Shown piece by piece: positions 27,231 through 38,007 of a stretch of 64,000 nucleotides of DNA (position 1 is its first letter; the number at the start of each line of letters is the position of its first letter). The notes below the pieces were generated by a model. The model did no database searches and was not told where the DNA came from. It worked only from the letters and a program-made list of their open reading frames with translations. The translations under genes and the position numbers were made by a program. Origin of the DNA: Streptomyces sp. ERV7 (lineage in GTDB: Bacteria > Actinomycetota > Actinomycetes > Streptomycetales > Streptomycetaceae); NCBI RefSeq assembly GCF_001653515.1, contig NZ_LYOY01000029.1:930001-994000 (forward strand), read 5' to 3'.

Positions 27231-29855
27231 TTACGCCTGCGGCAGGTTCGCCAGCTGCGTCGTGATCCGGTCGATGTCCGCCTCGGCCTTGGCCAGTCGC
27301 GTACGGATCTTGTCGACCACGTTGTCCGGGGCCTTCGCCAGGAACGCCTCGTTGCCGAGCTTGCCGTTGGCCTGCGCCTTCTCCTTCTCGGCCGCCGCGA
27401 GGTCCTTGGCCAGACGCTTGCGCTCGGCCTCGACGTCGATGGTGCCGGAGAGGTCGAGCGCGACCGTGGCGCCCGCGACCGGCAGCGAGGCGGTGGCGTG
27501 GAAGCCCTCGCCCGCCGGCTGGAGGCGGAGCAGCTGACGGATGGCCGCCTCGTGCGGGGCCAGCGCCGTACCGTCCAGGGTCAGCTCGGCCGGGACCTTC
27601 TGGCCGGGCTGCAGACCCTGGTCGGAGCGGAACCGGCGGACCTCGGTGACGACCTGCTGGACCAGCTCGATCTCCCGCTCGGCCGCCTCGTCGCGGAAGC
27701 CGCTGTCACTCGGCCAGTCGGCGATGACGAGGGACTCGCCGCCGGTCAGCGTCGTCCACAGGGTGTCGGTGACGAAGGGGACGACCGGGTGGAGCAGACG
27801 CAGGGTGACGTCCAGGACCTCGCCGAGGACCCGGCCGGAGACCCGCGCCGGCTCGCCACCCTCGAAGAACGTGGTCTTGGAGAGCTCGACGTACCAGTCG
27901 AAGACCTCGTCCCACGCGAAGTGGTACAGGGCCTCGGACAGCTTCGAGAACTGGTAGTCCTCGTAGAGGCCGTCGACCTCGGCCACGGTCTTGTTGAGCC
28001 GCGACAGGATCCAGCGGTCGACCGCCGACAGCTGCTCGACGGGCGGCAGTTCGCCCTCGACCGTGGCGCCGTTCATCAGCGCGAAGCGCGTGGCGTTCCA
28101 GATCTTGTTGGCGAAGTTGCGCGACGCCTGGACCCAGTCCTCGCCGATCGGGACGTCCACGCCCGGGTTGGCGCCGCGGGCCAGGGTGAAGCGGACGGCG
28201 TCGGAGCCGTACGTGTCCATCCAGTCCAGCGGGTTGACCGCGTTGCCGAAGGACTTCGACATCTTCTTGCCGAACTGGTCGCGGACCATGCCGTGCAGGG
28301 CGATCGTGTGGAACGGCGGGGTGCCGTCCATCGCGTACAGACCGAACATCATCATCCGGGCGACCCAGAAGAAGAGGATGTCGTAGCCGGTGACCAGGAC
28401 GGAGTTCGGATAGAACTTCGCGAGGCTCTCGGTCTGCTGCGGCCAGCCGAGGGTGGAGAAGGGCCACAGACCCGAGGAGAACCAGGTGTCCAGGACGTCG
28501 GTGTCCTGGCGCCAGCCCTCGCCGCTCGGCGCCTCCTCGTCCGGTCCGACGCAGACGATCTCGCCGTTCGGGCCGTACCAGACGGGGATGCGGTGGCCCC
28601 ACCAGAGCTGGCGCGAGATGCACCAGTCGTGGAGGTTGTCGACCCAGTCGAAGTACCGCTTCTCCATCTCCTGCGGGTGGATCTTGACCTTGCCGTCGCG
28701 GACCGCGTCACCGGCGGCCTTGGCGAGCGGGCCGACCTTGACCCACCACTGCATCGACAGACGCGGCTCGATGGTGGTCTTGCAGCGCGAGCAGTGGCCC
28801 ACCGAGTGGGTGTACGGGCGCTTCTCGGCGACGATGCGGCCCTCGGCGCGCAGGGCGGCGACGATGGCGGAGCGGGCCTCCAGGCGGTCCAGGCCCTGGA
28901 AGGGGCCGTGGACGGTGATGACCGCGTGCTCGTCCATGACGGCGAGGTTCGGCAGGCCGTGGCGCTGGCCGATCTCGAAGTCGTTGGGGTCGTGCGCCGG
29001 GGTCACCTTGACGGCGCCGGTGCCGAACTCGGGGTCGACGTGTGTGTCGGCGACGACCGGGATGCTGCGGTCGGTCAGCGGCAGCTTGATCTGCCTGCCG
29101 ACCAGGTGCTTGTACCGCTCGTCGTCCGGGTGGACGGCCACGGCGGTGTCACCGAGCATCGTCTCGGCGCGGGTGGTCGCGACGACGAGGGACTCCTCTC
29201 CCTCGCCGTACCGGATCGAGACGAGCTCGCCGTCGTCGTCCTGGTACTCGACCTCGATGTCGGAGATCGCGGTCAGACAGCGCGGGCACCAGTTGATGAT
29301 GCGCTCGGCGCGGTAGATCAGCTCGTCGTCGTAGAGCTTCTTGAAGATGGTCTGGACGGCCTCGGACAGGCCCTCGTCCATGGTGAACCGCTCACGCGAC
29401 CAGTCGACGCCGTCGCCGAGGCGGCGCATCTGGCCGGAGATCTGGCCGCCGGACTCGCCCTTCCACTGCCAGACGCGCTCGATGAACGCCTCGCGCCCCA
29501 GGTCGTGGCGGGACTTGCCCTCCTTGGCGAGCTCGCGCTCCACGACGTTCTGGGTGGCGATACCGGCGTGGTCCATGCCGGGCTGCCACAGCGTCTCGTA
29601 GCCCTGCATGCGCTTGCGGCGGGTCAGGGCGTCGATCAGCGTGTGCTCGAAGGCGTGGCCCAGGTGCAGGCTGCCGGTGACGTTGGGCGGCGGGATGACG
29701 ATGGTGTACGGAGGCTTGTCGCTCTTGGCGTCCGCCTCGAAGTAACCGCGCTCCACCCAGCGCTCATACAGCTCCCCCTCTACCTGGGCCGGCGCGTACT
29801 GGGTCGGCAGTTCGGTGGTGGGCGCTGGGTTCTGCTGCTGAGTGTTCTCGGTCAC
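27231..29855 (-). CDS. valS: Valyl-tRNA synthetase
   Basis: An 874-residue class I synthetase. The HIGH motif is [16 protein letters not shown], the KMSKS motif is [10 protein letters not shown], and the CP1 editing domain with its [19 protein letters not shown] block lies between. The zinc-binding Cys pairs ([24 protein letters not shown]) are present, and a coiled-coil arm forms the last 70 residues. It charges tRNA-Val and clears mischarged Thr. In Streptomyces it is normally followed by folC; here a histidine kinase gene lies downstream. Confidence 0.97.
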   Translation of the reverse strand: MTENTQQQNPAPTTELPTQYAPAQVEGELYERWVERGYFEADAKSDKPPYTIVIPPPNVTGSLHLGHAFEHTLIDALTRRKRMQGYETLWQPGMDHAGIATQNVVERELAKEGKSRHDLGREAFIERVWQWKGESGGQISGQMRRLGDGVDWSRERFTMDEGLSEAVQTIFKKLYDDELIYRAERIINWCPRCLTAISDIEVEYQDDDGELVSIRYGEGEESLVVATTRAETMLGDTAVAVHPDDERYKHLVGRQIKLPLTDRSIPVVADTHVDPEFGTGAVKVTPAHDPNDFEIGQRHGLPNLAVMDEHAVITVHGPFQGLDRLEARSAIVAALRAEGRIVAEKRPYTHSVGHCSRCKTTIEPRLSMQWWVKVGPLAKAAGDAVRDGKVKIHPQEMEKRYFDWVDNLHDWCISRQLWWGHRIPVWYGPNGEIVCVGPDEEAPSGEGWRQDTDVLDTWFSSGLWPFSTLGWPQQTESLAKFYPNSVLVTGYDILFFWVARMMMFGLYAMDGTPPFHTIALHGMVRDQFGKKMSKSFGNAVNPLDWMDTYGSDAVRFTLARGANPGVDVPIGEDWVQASRNFANKIWNATRFALMNGATVEGELPPVEQLSAVDRWILSRLNKTVAEVDGLYEDYQFSKLSEALYHFAWDEVFDWYVELSKTTFFEGGEPARVSGRVLGEVLDVTLRLLHPVVPFVTDTLWTTLTGGESLVIADWPSDSGFRDEAAEREIELVQQVVTEVRRFRSDQGLQPGQKVPAELTLDGTALAPHEAAIRQLLRLQPAGEGFHATASLPVAGATVALDLSGTIDVEAERKRLAKDLAAAEKEKAQANGKLGNEAFLAKAPDNVVDKIRTRLAKAEADIDRITTQLANLPQA

Positions 29856-29994
29856 GGGGCCCAGTTTAGGGGTGTCACGGGCCGGTACTGAAACGGGAAT
29901 CTTTGGTAACGGTCGGCCCCCCGATGCGCCGTGCGGCCCGGCCGTCCGCGAGGATGTCGGGATCGGATAAGCATCCCTAGGGGGAATCCCAGCA

Positions 29995-30885
29995 ATGAGC
30001 TACAACCAGCCGGGCCCGTACGGCGGCCAGCCCCAGCAGCCCGGTCCGTACGGTCAGCAGCCGCCGCAGCAGCCGTACGGGCAGCCCCAGCCCGGCTACG
30101 GCTACCCGCAGCAGCCCCCACAGGGCGTCCCGCCCCAGCAGGGCTACGGCTACCCGGCCCAGCAGCCCCAGTACGGCCAGCAGCCGCCGTACGGCGCGCC
30201 GATGCCGCCCGCCCCGGTCAAGAAGAAGACCGGCCTGATCGTCACGGCCGTCGTGGTCGCGATCGCGGCGGTCGGCGGCGGGGTGTACTTCGTGACGAAG
30301 GGCGGGGGCAGCGATGTCGCCGATGACGGCGCGCACAAGCTGATCACCCCGGACACCGTGGTCGCGGGCGCGTACAGCATCAACAAGTCGGACCCGTCCG
30401 ACAAGACCACCGAGAAGGACAAGAAGGACTTCGAGACGGCGGGTATCAAGAACCCGACGACGGTCAAGGCGAGCTACAAGGCGTCGGGCGGCACGCCGGC
30501 CAAGCAGATGAGCTTCAACGGCGTCTACGGCCAGATCGCGGACCCGGAGAAGTCGATCGATGCCGTCTTCGCGCAGATCAAGAACAACGCGGAGAGCGAC
30601 AAGGACGGCAAGGGCACCTTCGTCGGCAGCCCGGAGAAGAAGTCCCCGGCGGGCCTCGACGGCGCCGTCATGAAGTGCCAGTCCGCGAAGCTCACCGGCA
30701 GCAAGAGCACGGGCGGCAAGGACCTGGAGTTCCCGGTGTGCGTCTGGGCCGACCACAGCACCCTGGGCATGGTCACCCTGATCGACCCGGCAGCGCTCCT
30801 CGCGGGCACGAAGGGCGTCTCGCTCGACGAGAACGCGGACACGACGGCGAAGGTCCGTAAGGACGCGCGTGTTCCTGTGAAGTAG
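29995..30885 (+). CDS. Membrane-anchored extracellular protein with Pro/Gln/Gly/Tyr-rich cytoplasmic N-terminus
   Basis: A 296-residue protein in three parts: residues 1-75 are a low-complexity PQGY-rich segment with repeats of QQP and PYG; residues about 80-101 form one membrane span ([22 protein letters not shown]); the rest is a Lys/Asp-rich extracellular domain with two Cys ([16 protein letters not shown]) that could form a disulfide. Many streptomycetes have such proteins, but the function is unknown. Divergent from valS, with a terminator right behind. Confidence 0.75.
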   Translation: MSYNQPGPYGGQPQQPGPYGQQPPQQPYGQPQPGYGYPQQPPQGVPPQQGYGYPAQQPQYGQQPPYGAPMPPAPVKKKTGLIVTAVVVAIAAVGGGVYFVTKGGGSDVADDGAHKLITPDTVVAGAYSINKSDPSDKTTEKDKKDFETAGIKNPTTVKASYKASGGTPAKQMSFNGVYGQIADPEKSIDAVFAQIKNNAESDKDGKGTFVGSPEKKSPAGLDGAVMKCQSAKLTGSKSTGGKDLEFPVCVWADHSTLGMVTLIDPAALLAGTKGVSLDENADTTAKVRKDARVPVK

Positions 30886-31191
30886 TTCCCGACGCAAGAA
30901 CGCCAAGGGCGCCCGACGGAAACCCGTCGGGCGCCCTTCGTTTCGCCCCGACCGCCATGGCACGACCGCCATGGCACGAGCGGCACGATCGAGCCAATCC
31001 GAAGACGCAGGCCGCCTGTCGGAATCACGCAGCTGGTCATGGCTGGGCCTCCGTCCCCAATCCTTACTGCATCTCCGGTCTCCAAAAGCTGCGAGTGCCC
31101 TATGACACAGCAGTTGACGCCTGCAGGGTTGCGTGAAGTGACACAGCAGCCGAGCGGTCGGCTCGCCTGCGGCTGACTTGAGCACGTTACG
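30886..31191. other. Gap without a convincing gene
   Basis: Starts with the terminator of the membrane protein gene (30905-30938, stem AAGGGCGCCCGACGG). A short direct repeat ACCGCCATGGCACGA occurs twice around 30951-30980, and GACACAGCAG occurs twice near 31101 and 31140. No frame shows consistent codon bias. Confidence 0.6.
30905..30938 (+). terminator. Terminator of membrane-anchored protein gene
   Basis: Stem of about 15 bp (AAGGGCGCCCGACGG and complement) 20 bp after the stop codon. Confidence 0.85.
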
Positions 31192-31237
31192 CAAGGGCGC
31201 CCGGCCGGTTGGAGATCCAACCGGCCGGGCGCCCTTG
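31192..31237 (-). terminator. Terminator of clpX
   Basis: A stem of about 21 bp around a 4-base loop, 16 bp past the clpX stop. Confidence 0.88.
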
Positions 31238-31253
31238 TGTGTGCCCCGGACCG

Positions 31254-32546
31254 CTACGCGGACTTCTCGTGGCGGCCGTCGTTCTTCACGATGCGCGGCT
31301 CGCGCGGCACCAGCGTCGGGTTGACGTTGTTGTGGACGACGTCGGAGGTGATGACCACACGGGCCACGTCCTTGCGGGACGGGACCTCGTACATCACCGA
31401 CATCAGGACCTCTTCCATGATCGCGCGCAGACCGCGCGCCCCGGTGCCGCGCAGGATCGCCTGGTCGGCGATGGCCTCCAGGGCCGGGCGGTCGAAGTCC
31501 AGCTCCACGCCGTCGAGTTCGAAGAGGCGCTGGTACTGCTTGACCAGCGCGTTGCGCGGCTCGACCAGGATCTGGAGGAGCGCCTCGCGGTCCAGGTTGT
31601 GGACGGAGGTCAGCACGGGCAGGCGGCCGATGAACTCGGGGATCATCCCGAACTTCACCAGGTCCTCCGGCATGACCTCCTGGAACTGGTCGCTGGCCTC
31701 GATCTCCCGCTTGGAGCGGATCGTCGCGCCGAAGCCGATGCCCTTGGCGCCGGCCCGGGACTCGATGATCTTCTCCAGGCCCGCGAAGGCGCCGCCCACG
31801 ATGAACAGCACGTTCGTCGTGTCGATCTGGATGAACTCCTGGTGGGGGTGCTTGCGGCCGCCCTGGGGCGGGACCGAGGCCGTGGTGCCCTCCAGGATCT
31901 TCAGGAGGGCCTGCTGCACGCCCTCGCCGCTCACGTCGCGCGTGATCGACGGGTTTTCGCTCTTCCGGGCGACCTTGTCGATCTCGTCGATGTAGATGAT
32001 GCCCGTCTCGGCCTTCTTGACGTCGTAGTCAGCGGCCTGGATGAGCTTCAGGAGGATGTTCTCGACGTCCTCGCCGACATAGCCCGCCTCGGTCAGCGCC
32101 GTCGCGTCCGCGATGGCGAACGGGACGTTGAGCATCCGGGCGAGGGTCTGGGCGAGCAGCGTCTTGCCGGAGCCCGTGGGGCCCAGCAGCAGGATGTTGG
32201 ACTTGGCGAGTTCGATCGCGTCGTCGCGGCCCTGCGCGCCGCCGTTCTCGCCGGCCTGGACGCGCTTGTAGTGGTTGTAGACCGCTACGGAGAGCGCCTT
32301 CTTGGCGGGCTCCTGGCCCACCACGTAGCTCTCCAGGAACTCGTAGATCTCGCGCGGCTTGGGCAGTTCCTCCCACCGCACCTCGGAGGACTCGGCGAGC
32401 TCCTCCTCGATGATCTCGTTGCAGAGATCGATGCACTCGTCGCAGATGTACACACCGGGGCCTGCGATGAGCTTCTTCACCTGCTTCTGGCTCTTCCCGC
32501 AGAACGAGCACTTGAGCAGGTCGCCGCCATCACCGATGCGTGCCAC
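31254..32546 (-). CDS. clpX: ATP-dependent Clp protease ATP-binding subunit ClpX
   Basis: A 430-residue AAA+ unfoldase. The N-terminal zinc domain has CSFCGK and CDECIDLC; Walker A is GPTGSGKT and Walker B IIYIDEID; the IGF loop for docking ClpP is in AKGIGFGAT. It feeds unfolded substrates to ClpP. GTG start. In the classical order clpP1-clpP2-clpX on one strand, with 156 bp before it that could carry a separate promoter. Confidence 0.97.
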   Translation of the reverse strand: MARIGDGGDLLKCSFCGKSQKQVKKLIAGPGVYICDECIDLCNEIIEEELAESSEVRWEELPKPREIYEFLESYVVGQEPAKKALSVAVYNHYKRVQAGENGGAQGRDDAIELAKSNILLLGPTGSGKTLLAQTLARMLNVPFAIADATALTEAGYVGEDVENILLKLIQAADYDVKKAETGIIYIDEIDKVARKSENPSITRDVSGEGVQQALLKILEGTTASVPPQGGRKHPHQEFIQIDTTNVLFIVGGAFAGLEKIIESRAGAKGIGFGATIRSKREIEASDQFQEVMPEDLVKFGMIPEFIGRLPVLTSVHNLDREALLQILVEPRNALVKQYQRLFELDGVELDFDRPALEAIADQAILRGTGARGLRAIMEEVLMSVMYEVPSRKDVARVVITSDVVHNNVNPTLVPREPRIVKNDGRHEKSA

Positions 32547-32702
32547 GAGGTGCTTCCCCTTCGCCTGGGAGACGCCACGTTCAGCGGCTCCTGGTGCCTC
32601 ATATCCGACGGTACCTTGCCTGGCCCCCCGTTCGGGCCCCCCTTGGCGCGGTTCACTTCGACGGGGACCGTCGGGTGGACCGCGCCAGGGGCTCCGGCTG
32701 CG

Positions 32703-33380
32703 TCAGGCGGCCGCGGCCGACGTCGTCTTGCGGGTCGACACGATCTGGTCGACCAGGCCGTACGCCAGGGCGTCGTCGGCGGTGAGGATCTTGTCCCGCT
32801 CGATGTCGTCCCGGATCTTCTCGATGGGCGTGGTGGAGTGCTTGGCCAGCATCTCCTCCAGCTGGGTGCGCATGCGCAGGATCTCGTTGGCCGCGATCTC
32901 CAGGTCGGAGAGCTGCTCACGGCCGGTCTGCGAGGACGGCTGGTGGATCAGCACGCGCGCGTTCGGCAGGGCCATGCGCTTGCCGGGGGTGCCCGCGGCG
33001 AGCAGCACGGCGGCGGCGGAGGCCGCCTGGCCCATGCAGACCGTCTGGATGTCGGGCTTCACGAACTGCATCGTGTCGTAGATGGCCGTCAGCGCGGTGA
33101 AGGAGCCGCCGGGGCTGTTGATGTAGATCGAGATGTCGCGGTCCGGGTCCATCGACTCCAGGCACAGCAGCTGCGCCATGACGTCGTTGGCGGAGGCGTC
33201 GTCGATCTGCACACCGAGGAAGATCACGCGCTCCTCGAACAGCTTCGCGTACGGGTCGTACTCGCGCACGCCCTGCGAGGTGCGCTCGACGAAGCGCGGC
33301 ACGATGTAGCGGTTGTCCACCTGCGGGCCGGTGTAGAGGCCGCTTGCGGAGAGGTTGTTCTGCATGTCGGGGTTCACCAT
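32703..33380 (-). CDS. clpP2: ATP-dependent Clp protease proteolytic subunit 2
   Basis: A serine peptidase of about 225 residues. The catalytic Ser is in [13 protein letters not shown] and the His in RVLIHQPSS; Asp lies later in the usual place. In Streptomyces ClpP1 and ClpP2 form a mixed protease that needs both rings. The start is uncertain: MVNPDMQNN at 33380 is used, but the ATG five codons on (MQNNLSASG) has a better-spaced GGTGA. It follows clpP1 closely on the same strand. Confidence 0.95.
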   Translation of the reverse strand: MVNPDMQNNLSASGLYTGPQVDNRYIVPRFVERTSQGVREYDPYAKLFEERVIFLGVQIDDASANDVMAQLLCLESMDPDRDISIYINSPGGSFTALTAIYDTMQFVKPDIQTVCMGQAASAAAVLLAAGTPGKRMALPNARVLIHQPSSQTGREQLSDLEIAANEILRMRTQLEEMLAKHSTTPIEKIRDDIERDKILTADDALAYGLVDQIVSTRKTTSAAAA

Positions 33381-33460
33381 CCTGGTGGCGTTCGGTGGGC
33401 TCTGGGGCTTCGGGGCCGGGGCTGGGGTCCCCCGGCTCACCGGGAGCCGGGGGGAGGGGC

Positions 33461-34078
33461 TCAGGCCCCGGTGCCGCCGCCGCCCGGAACACCGGCCGCG
33501 TGGGCCATGATCTCGTCGATGAGGCCGTACTCCTTGGCCTCCTCCGCCGTGTACCAGCGGTCGCGGTCGCCGTCGCGGATGATCGTCTCGACCGTCTGGC
33601 CCGAGTGGCGGGCGGTGATCTCCGCCATGCGCGTCTTCGTACGCAGCAGGTACTCGGCCTGGATCTTGATGTCCGAGGCGGTGCCGCCGATGCCGGCCGA
33701 GCCCTGGTGCATCAGGATGTCGGTGTTCGGCAGCGCGAAGCGCTTGCCGGCGGCGCCGCCGGTGAGCAGGAACTGGCCCATCGAGGCCGCCATGCCCATA
33801 CCGATCGTGACCACGTCGTTCGGGATGTACTGCATGGTGTCGTAGATCGCCATGCCGGCCGTCACCGAGCCGCCGGGGCTGTTGATGTAGAGGTAGATGT
33901 CCTTCTCCGGCTCGGCGGCCAGGAGGAGGAGCTGTGCGGTGATCTTGTTGGCGATGTCGTCGTCGACCTGCTGGCCGAGGAAGATGATGCGCTCGTTGAG
34001 CAGCCGGTTGTAGACATGGTCGCCGAGGCCACCACCGAGGGACGGCTCGCCGGCGGCGTAAGGCATCAGATTCGTCAC
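33461..34078 (-). CDS. clpP1: ATP-dependent Clp protease proteolytic subunit 1
   Basis: A 205-residue ClpP. Catalytic Ser in [11 protein letters not shown], His in [10 protein letters not shown], Asp in [14 protein letters not shown]. The GTG at 34078 has a GGTGGA site upstream. First gene of the clpP1P2 operon; known in Streptomyces to be activated by ClgR, and a ClgR-like palindrome lies upstream. Confidence 0.96.
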   Translation of the reverse strand: MTNLMPYAAGEPSLGGGLGDHVYNRLLNERIIFLGQQVDDDIANKITAQLLLLAAEPEKDIYLYINSPGGSVTAGMAIYDTMQYIPNDVVTIGMGMAASMGQFLLTGGAAGKRFALPNTDILMHQGSAGIGGTASDIKIQAEYLLRTKTRMAEITARHSGQTVETIIRDGDRDRWYTAEEAKEYGLIDEIMAHAAGVPGGGGTGA

Positions 34079-34411
34079 GTATCCACCTGCTCGTCTCTGA
34101 CGGCTTCGGCCGTCTCAGCGTCTTCGTTCAGAGGGCGGGGCCTTTGGGGCCGACTCGTCACCGGCTGACTCCACCCCCGTATTCATGGACCCTAACGCGC
34201 AGGTAGGACAACGCCATCCCGGTTCCCGAACTGTTCGCTCGGAGCGCAAGGTGGTTGAAGCGCGGGGCCGTACGGAACCGGCCACGGGCCGCCCGGGCGG
34301 GCGCCCGGTCCGGGTACGCGGAAGGGCCCGGACGCTGCTGCGTCGCGGGCCCCTCCTTACGTACGTCGCACGTGGTCAGGCGGTGCCTGCCGTACGAGGT
34401 CCGGCCGAGGC
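34079..34411. promoter_or_regulatory. clpP1 promoter region with ClgR-like site and tig terminator
   Basis: GTTCGC-TCG-GAGCGC at 34233-34247 resembles the ClgR half-sites (GTTCGC and GCG). At 34320-34356 an imperfect GC hairpin (AAGGGCCCGGACGC arms) ends the tig transcript. No gene seen. Confidence 0.5.
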
Positions 34412-35809
34412 TCAGGCCTCGGTCTTCTCCTCGTCGTCACCGTCGACGACGGCCGCGACGGTCTCGGCGGCGGCCTCGACCTCGGCGGCGTCGTCCTCGT
34501 CGTCCTCCAGGTCAACGGCCTCGCCGTTGGTGTCGACGACCTTGGCGGCCTCGACGACCACGGCCAGCGCCTTGCCGCGGGCGACCTCGCCGACGAGCAT
34601 CGGCACCTGGCCACCCTCGACGACGGCCTGGGCGAACTGGTCGGGGGACATGCCGGAGGAGGCGGCACGGCGCACCAGGTGCTCGGTGAGCTCCTCCTGG
34701 TTGACGTTCAGCTTCTCCTTGTTGACGAGCTCGTCGAGGATGAACTGCGTCTTGATGCCCTTGACGGCCGCTTCCTCGGTCTCGGCGTCGAACTCTTCCC
34801 GCGTCTTGCCCTGGATCTCCAGGTACTTGTCGAGGTCGAGGCCCATCTGGCCGAGCTGGTGGTGCTCAAGGTTGTGCGTACGGGTCTGGATCTCGTCCGC
34901 GAGGAGCTTCTCGGGGATCGGGACCTCAGTGATCTTCAGCAGCTCGTCGAGCACGCGCTCCTGGGCCTGGGTGGCCTGGTCGAACTGCTTCATGTTCTCG
35001 AGGCGCTTGCGGCTGTCGGCCTTGAGCTCGTCGAGGGTGTCGAACTCGGAGGCGAGCTGCGCGAAGTCGTCGTCCAGCTCCGGCAGTTCGCGCGCGGCGA
35101 CCTGGGTGACCTTGACGCTGACCTCGGCGTCCTTGCCCTCGGCCGAGCCGCCCTTGAGCTGCGAGGTGAAGGTGGCCTCGCCACCGGCCTCCAGGCCCTT
35201 GACGGCCTCGTCGATGCCTTCGAGGAGCTCGCCGGAGCCGATGGTGTACGAGACACCCTCGGCGACGCCGTCCTCCAGGACCTCGCCGTCGACCTTGGCC
35301 TCCAGGTCGATCGTCACGACGTCGCCGTCGGTGGCGGCGCGCTCGACCGGGGAGGTCGAGGCGAAGCGCTCACGCAGCTCGGTGACGGCCTTCTCGACGT
35401 CCTCGTCCGAGACCTCGACGGCGTCCACGGTGACCTCGATGCCGGAGTAGTCCGGGATCTCGATGGTCGGGCGGATGTCGACCTCGGCGGTGAAGTTCAG
35501 CGTCTCGCCGTCCTTCAGCTCCGTGATGTCGACCTCGGGCTGGCCGAGCGGGTTCAGCTCGGCCTCGTTGACCGCCTCGGTGTAGAACTTCGGGAGGGCG
35601 TCGTTGACGGCCTCCTCCAGCACAGCACCACGGCCGAACCGCTGGTCGATGACGCGGGCCGGGATCTTGCCCTTGCGGAAGCCCTTGACCGTGACCTGCT
35701 GGTTGATCTTCTTGTACGCCGCGTCGAGGCTGTCCTTGAGCTCCTCGAAGGGCACCTCGACAGTGAGCCGAACCCGGGTCGGGTTCAGGGTCTCCACGGC
35801 GCTCTTCAC
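34412..35809 (-). CDS. tig: Trigger factor
   Basis: A 465-residue ribosome-bound chaperone. Residues 1-110 form the ribosome-binding domain with the [17 protein letters not shown] signature loop, 150-245 the FKBP-type prolyl isomerase domain ([16 protein letters not shown] ... [17 protein letters not shown]), and the rest the helical arms. A Glu/Asp/Ala-rich tail ends the protein, as in other actinomycetes. The GTG at 35809 has AGGAG eight bases upstream. Upstream of the clp genes as in most bacteria, but here it is its own transcript. Confidence 0.96.
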   Translation of the reverse strand: MKSAVETLNPTRVRLTVEVPFEELKDSLDAAYKKINQQVTVKGFRKGKIPARVIDQRFGRGAVLEEAVNDALPKFYTEAVNEAELNPLGQPEVDITELKDGETLNFTAEVDIRPTIEIPDYSGIEVTVDAVEVSDEDVEKAVTELRERFASTSPVERAATDGDVVTIDLEAKVDGEVLEDGVAEGVSYTIGSGELLEGIDEAVKGLEAGGEATFTSQLKGGSAEGKDAEVSVKVTQVAARELPELDDDFAQLASEFDTLDELKADSRKRLENMKQFDQATQAQERVLDELLKITEVPIPEKLLADEIQTRTHNLEHHQLGQMGLDLDKYLEIQGKTREEFDAETEEAAVKGIKTQFILDELVNKEKLNVNQEELTEHLVRRAASSGMSPDQFAQAVVEGGQVPMLVGEVARGKALAVVVEAAKVVDTNGEAVDLEDDEDDAAEVEAAAETVAAVVDGDDEEKTEA

Positions 35810-35952
35810 GGTTCGGTCTCCTTGTGGCTGACTTCTGGGGGTTCTACCCGGTGGCCGACGGCCGCGGGCGGATGGGGCCCGGTTCATCGGATTGGTCAGA
35901 CACACGGGCACGCAGCTTGCATAGTAACCGCAAGCGGGATGCCACCCACAAT

Positions 35953-36000
35953 GTGATCTTGTGCGCGGAGGTCGCGGTGATCTTGTGCGCGGAGGTCGCG
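35953..36000. repeat. 24-bp tandem duplication upstream of tig and downstream of tRNA-Pro
   Basis: Two exact head-to-tail copies of a 24-bp unit beginning GTGATCTTGTGCGCGGAGG. A second pair, GGCGCGCTGGTCGG, repeats at about 36026 and 36049. Confidence 0.85.
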
Positions 36001-36057
36001 CGAGGCGCGCGGGAGATCGTGTAAAGGCGCGCTGGTCGGTCGTACAAGGCGCGCTGG

Positions 36058-36131
36058 TCGGGGTGGCGGGATTTGAACCCACGGCCTTCCGCTCCCAAAG
36101 CGGACGCGCTACCAAGCTGCGCCACACCCCG
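36058..36131 (-). tRNA. tRNA-Pro (anticodon TGG)
   Basis: Cloverleaf reads on the minus strand: acceptor CGGGGTG with CACCCCG, loop TTTGGGA giving anticodon TGG (bases 36095-36097), T-arm GGTTCAAATCC. CCA is not encoded. Standard neighbour of tig and tRNA-Gly in Streptomyces. Confidence 0.95.
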
Positions 36132-36283
36132 TCGGTGCGACACGTAGGGTACATGCCCGCAGGGAATACGTCGGCCGCTTTGCACAGCGGGCCACGAGGC
36201 CGGACGCGGTGTGCACGCGCGGGGTGTGACCCGCTACGATGCTCTTCGTGCCGCGGTCATTCCTGACCTGCGACACGACGCAC

Positions 36284-36354
36284 GCGGGCGTAGCTCAATG
36301 GTAGAGCCCTAGTCTTCCAAACTAGCTACGCGGGTTCGATTCCCGTCGCCCGCT
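36284..36354 (+). tRNA. tRNA-Gly (anticodon TCC), integration target
   Basis: A 71-nt tRNA: acceptor GCGGGCG with CGCCCGC, anticodon loop CTTCCAA with TCC at 36316-36318, T-arm GGTTCGATTCC. CCA is not encoded. The 3' part from the anticodon loop on is repeated exactly at 44044-44085, so an element has integrated in it and restores the gene. Confidence 0.96.
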
Positions 36355-36355
36355 C
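36314..36355 (+). other. attL (42 bp)
   Basis: From the anticodon loop to one base past the discriminator of tRNA-Gly; identical to 44044-44085. Flanks differ on both sides (T versus C before, T versus C after). Confidence 0.95.
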
Positions 36356-36375
36356 TTGGTAGGAACATCCAGGTG

Positions 36376-36412
36376 AGAGCCGGTCTCCGCAGTGCGCGGA
36401 CACCGGCTCTTT
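36376..36412 (+). terminator. Element-borne terminator behind tRNA-Gly
   Basis: Arms AGAGCCGGT and ACCGGCTCT with inner CCGC/GCGG pairing, followed by TTT. It replaces the tRNA's own terminator, which now lies past attR. Confidence 0.75.
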
Positions 36413-36431
36413 CCGTTCCTGCAGAGCCGTG

Positions 36432-36450
36432 CGCGGGATAACGCAGGATA
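36432..36450. promoter_or_regulatory. Putative integrase arm-type sites, left
   Basis: Two head-to-tail copies of CGCRGGATA. Three copies of the same motif lie near attR (43885-43914) in the same orientation. Confidence 0.6.
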
Positions 36451-36477
36451 TGCGCGCGAGGAAGTCACCAACCGGGG

Positions 36478-38007
36478 ATGGCTGGGGATCATGATCCGTC
36501 GATCCCGGAAGGCTCGCGCACCTTGTCCACCTCACCCAACTCCCCTGCCTCTCCCGACGCGTCCACACCAAAGAGGACCGGCCGACCGCGCAAGCGAGTG
36601 CGCTCCTCCGGCGCCGGGTCCGCCGAGCGCCTTCGGTCCGGTCGGTACCGCGCCAGCTACCTGCACCCCGCGACTGCGGAGCGGCATTACGCCCCGCACA
36701 CCTTCGCCACCAAAGCTGAGGCGCAAGCCTGGAATCGCCAGCATCTCGCCGCTATCGACAGAGGCGACTGGTTCGATCACAGCCAAGGGGACGTGTTGCT
36801 GAGCGACTATCTGACGCTCTGGCTGGATACGAACCCGAGGATCACGAAGGACAGCACGCGCGAACTGAACCGCGACGAAGCGGGCCGCTGGATCCTTCGC
36901 GAACTGGGAGACCCGGCAGGCCCCGGCGGAAGCGTGGAACTCGGAGCCATGACGCTCCGCCAGATCGACCCGGCCACCGTGCGCAAGTGGTACGACGCCA
37001 TGCGCAAGGCCGTGCGCGCGAGTGCGGTCGCCAGGGCGGAGGCCGTCAAGCCGCGCGAGCACCCGGCACGCTGGTGGGCCAGGGAGACCGGACGGCCGGT
37101 GAAGTCCTCGGGACGGCTCAGCCCCCAGATCCTGAATGCCTGGGCCGAGGCAGGCAGCCCCAAGCCGCCAGCGCCCGAGGCGAAGCCGAACGCAGGTGCC
37201 GAAGTGACCGCGCGGGTCTACCGCACGCTGCATGCGCTCTTGGCCGCCGCCGTGACAGATGAGCTGATCAAGGACAACCCGTGCAAGATCACGGGCGCCG
37301 GTCAGGCTCCCCAGGTCGACCGCGCCCCGGTCTCCGCCGAGGAAGTGACCGCCCTCGCGCAGAATTACCCGGAGCGCTACCGGGCGGCTGTCTGGTTCGC
37401 CGTGTTCACCGCCCTCCGGCCCGGTCAGGTCTTCGCCCTGCGCCGCAAGGACGTGAACCTGGACAAGCGGCTCGTCCACGTCGCGCGGGCAGTCGGCAAG
37501 GTGCACGGCCGCAAGGGACTCCACTTCGACACCCCGAAGACCACCGGCACCGACCGTTGGAAGCGCATCCCCGAGGAACTGGCCGTCATTCTGGCGCGCC
37601 ACATGAAGGAGCACACCGGCCACGGCCCTGAGTCGCTGCTCTTCACCACAACCCACGGCAACATCCTTGCCAGTTCGCACCGTTCGACGTTCTTCGACCG
37701 CGCCCGCCGCAAGATCAATCGGCCCGACCTTCGCTGGTACGACCTGCGCTCGGCGTCGGCGATGTTCATGTACGAGCAGGGCGCGACGCGTACTGACGTG
37801 AAGCGACATCTCAACCACAAGACGGACGCCGCCGCTGCACGGTACGAACGGACCAGCGAGGAGCGGCGCCGGAGCCTGATGGACGGATTCGGAGCCACCT
37901 TCGGGCTCACTCCTGCCACGAAGGCACCGGGGCCGGACGACGGCGCCGGGTCAGGGAAGGTGATCCCGCTGCACGAGCGACCCGCGTCCAAGAACCGCAC
38001 GGCCTGA
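36478..38007 (+). CDS. int: Tyrosine-family site-specific integrase
   Basis: A 509-residue recombinase that inserts and excises the element at tRNA-Gly. The catalytic residues are read as R314 (TALRPGQVFALRRKD), K354, R424 in WYDLRSASAMF, H447 (RHLNHKTD) and the nucleophile Y456 (AARYERTS). The usual HxxR has Tyr instead of His at 421, a variation seen in some actinobacterial integrases. A Pro/Ser/Arg-rich lead precedes an arm-binding domain at about 55-100 and a SAM-like core-binding domain at 105-265. The start is the ATG at 36478; an internal later start is possible because the first 40 residues are low complexity. Lies 122 bp from attL, as expected. Confidence 0.93.
   Translation: MAGDHDPSIPEGSRTLSTSPNSPASPDASTPKRTGRPRKRVRSSGAGSAERLRSGRYRASYLHPATAERHYAPHTFATKAEAQAWNRQHLAAIDRGDWFDHSQGDVLLSDYLTLWLDTNPRITKDSTRELNRDEAGRWILRELGDPAGPGGSVELGAMTLRQIDPATVRKWYDAMRKAVRASAVARAEAVKPREHPARWWARETGRPVKSSGRLSPQILNAWAEAGSPKPPAPEAKPNAGAEVTARVYRTLHALLAAAVTDELIKDNPCKITGAGQAPQVDRAPVSAEEVTALAQNYPERYRAAVWFAVFTALRPGQVFALRRKDVNLDKRLVHVARAVGKVHGRKGLHFDTPKTTGTDRWKRIPEELAVILARHMKEHTGHGPESLLFTTTHGNILASSHRSTFFDRARRKINRPDLRWYDLRSASAMFMYEQGATRTDVKRHLNHKTDAAAARYERTSEERRRSLMDGFGATFGLTPATKAPGPDDGAGSGKVIPLHERPASKNRTA

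Noticed and set aside
27498..29891. Plus-strand frame of about 800 codons
   Set aside because: Antisense to valS, whose HIGH and KMSKS motifs prove the minus-strand gene.
33344..34168. Plus-strand frame opposite clpP1
   Set aside because: Shadow of clpP1; the catalytic motifs are on the minus strand.
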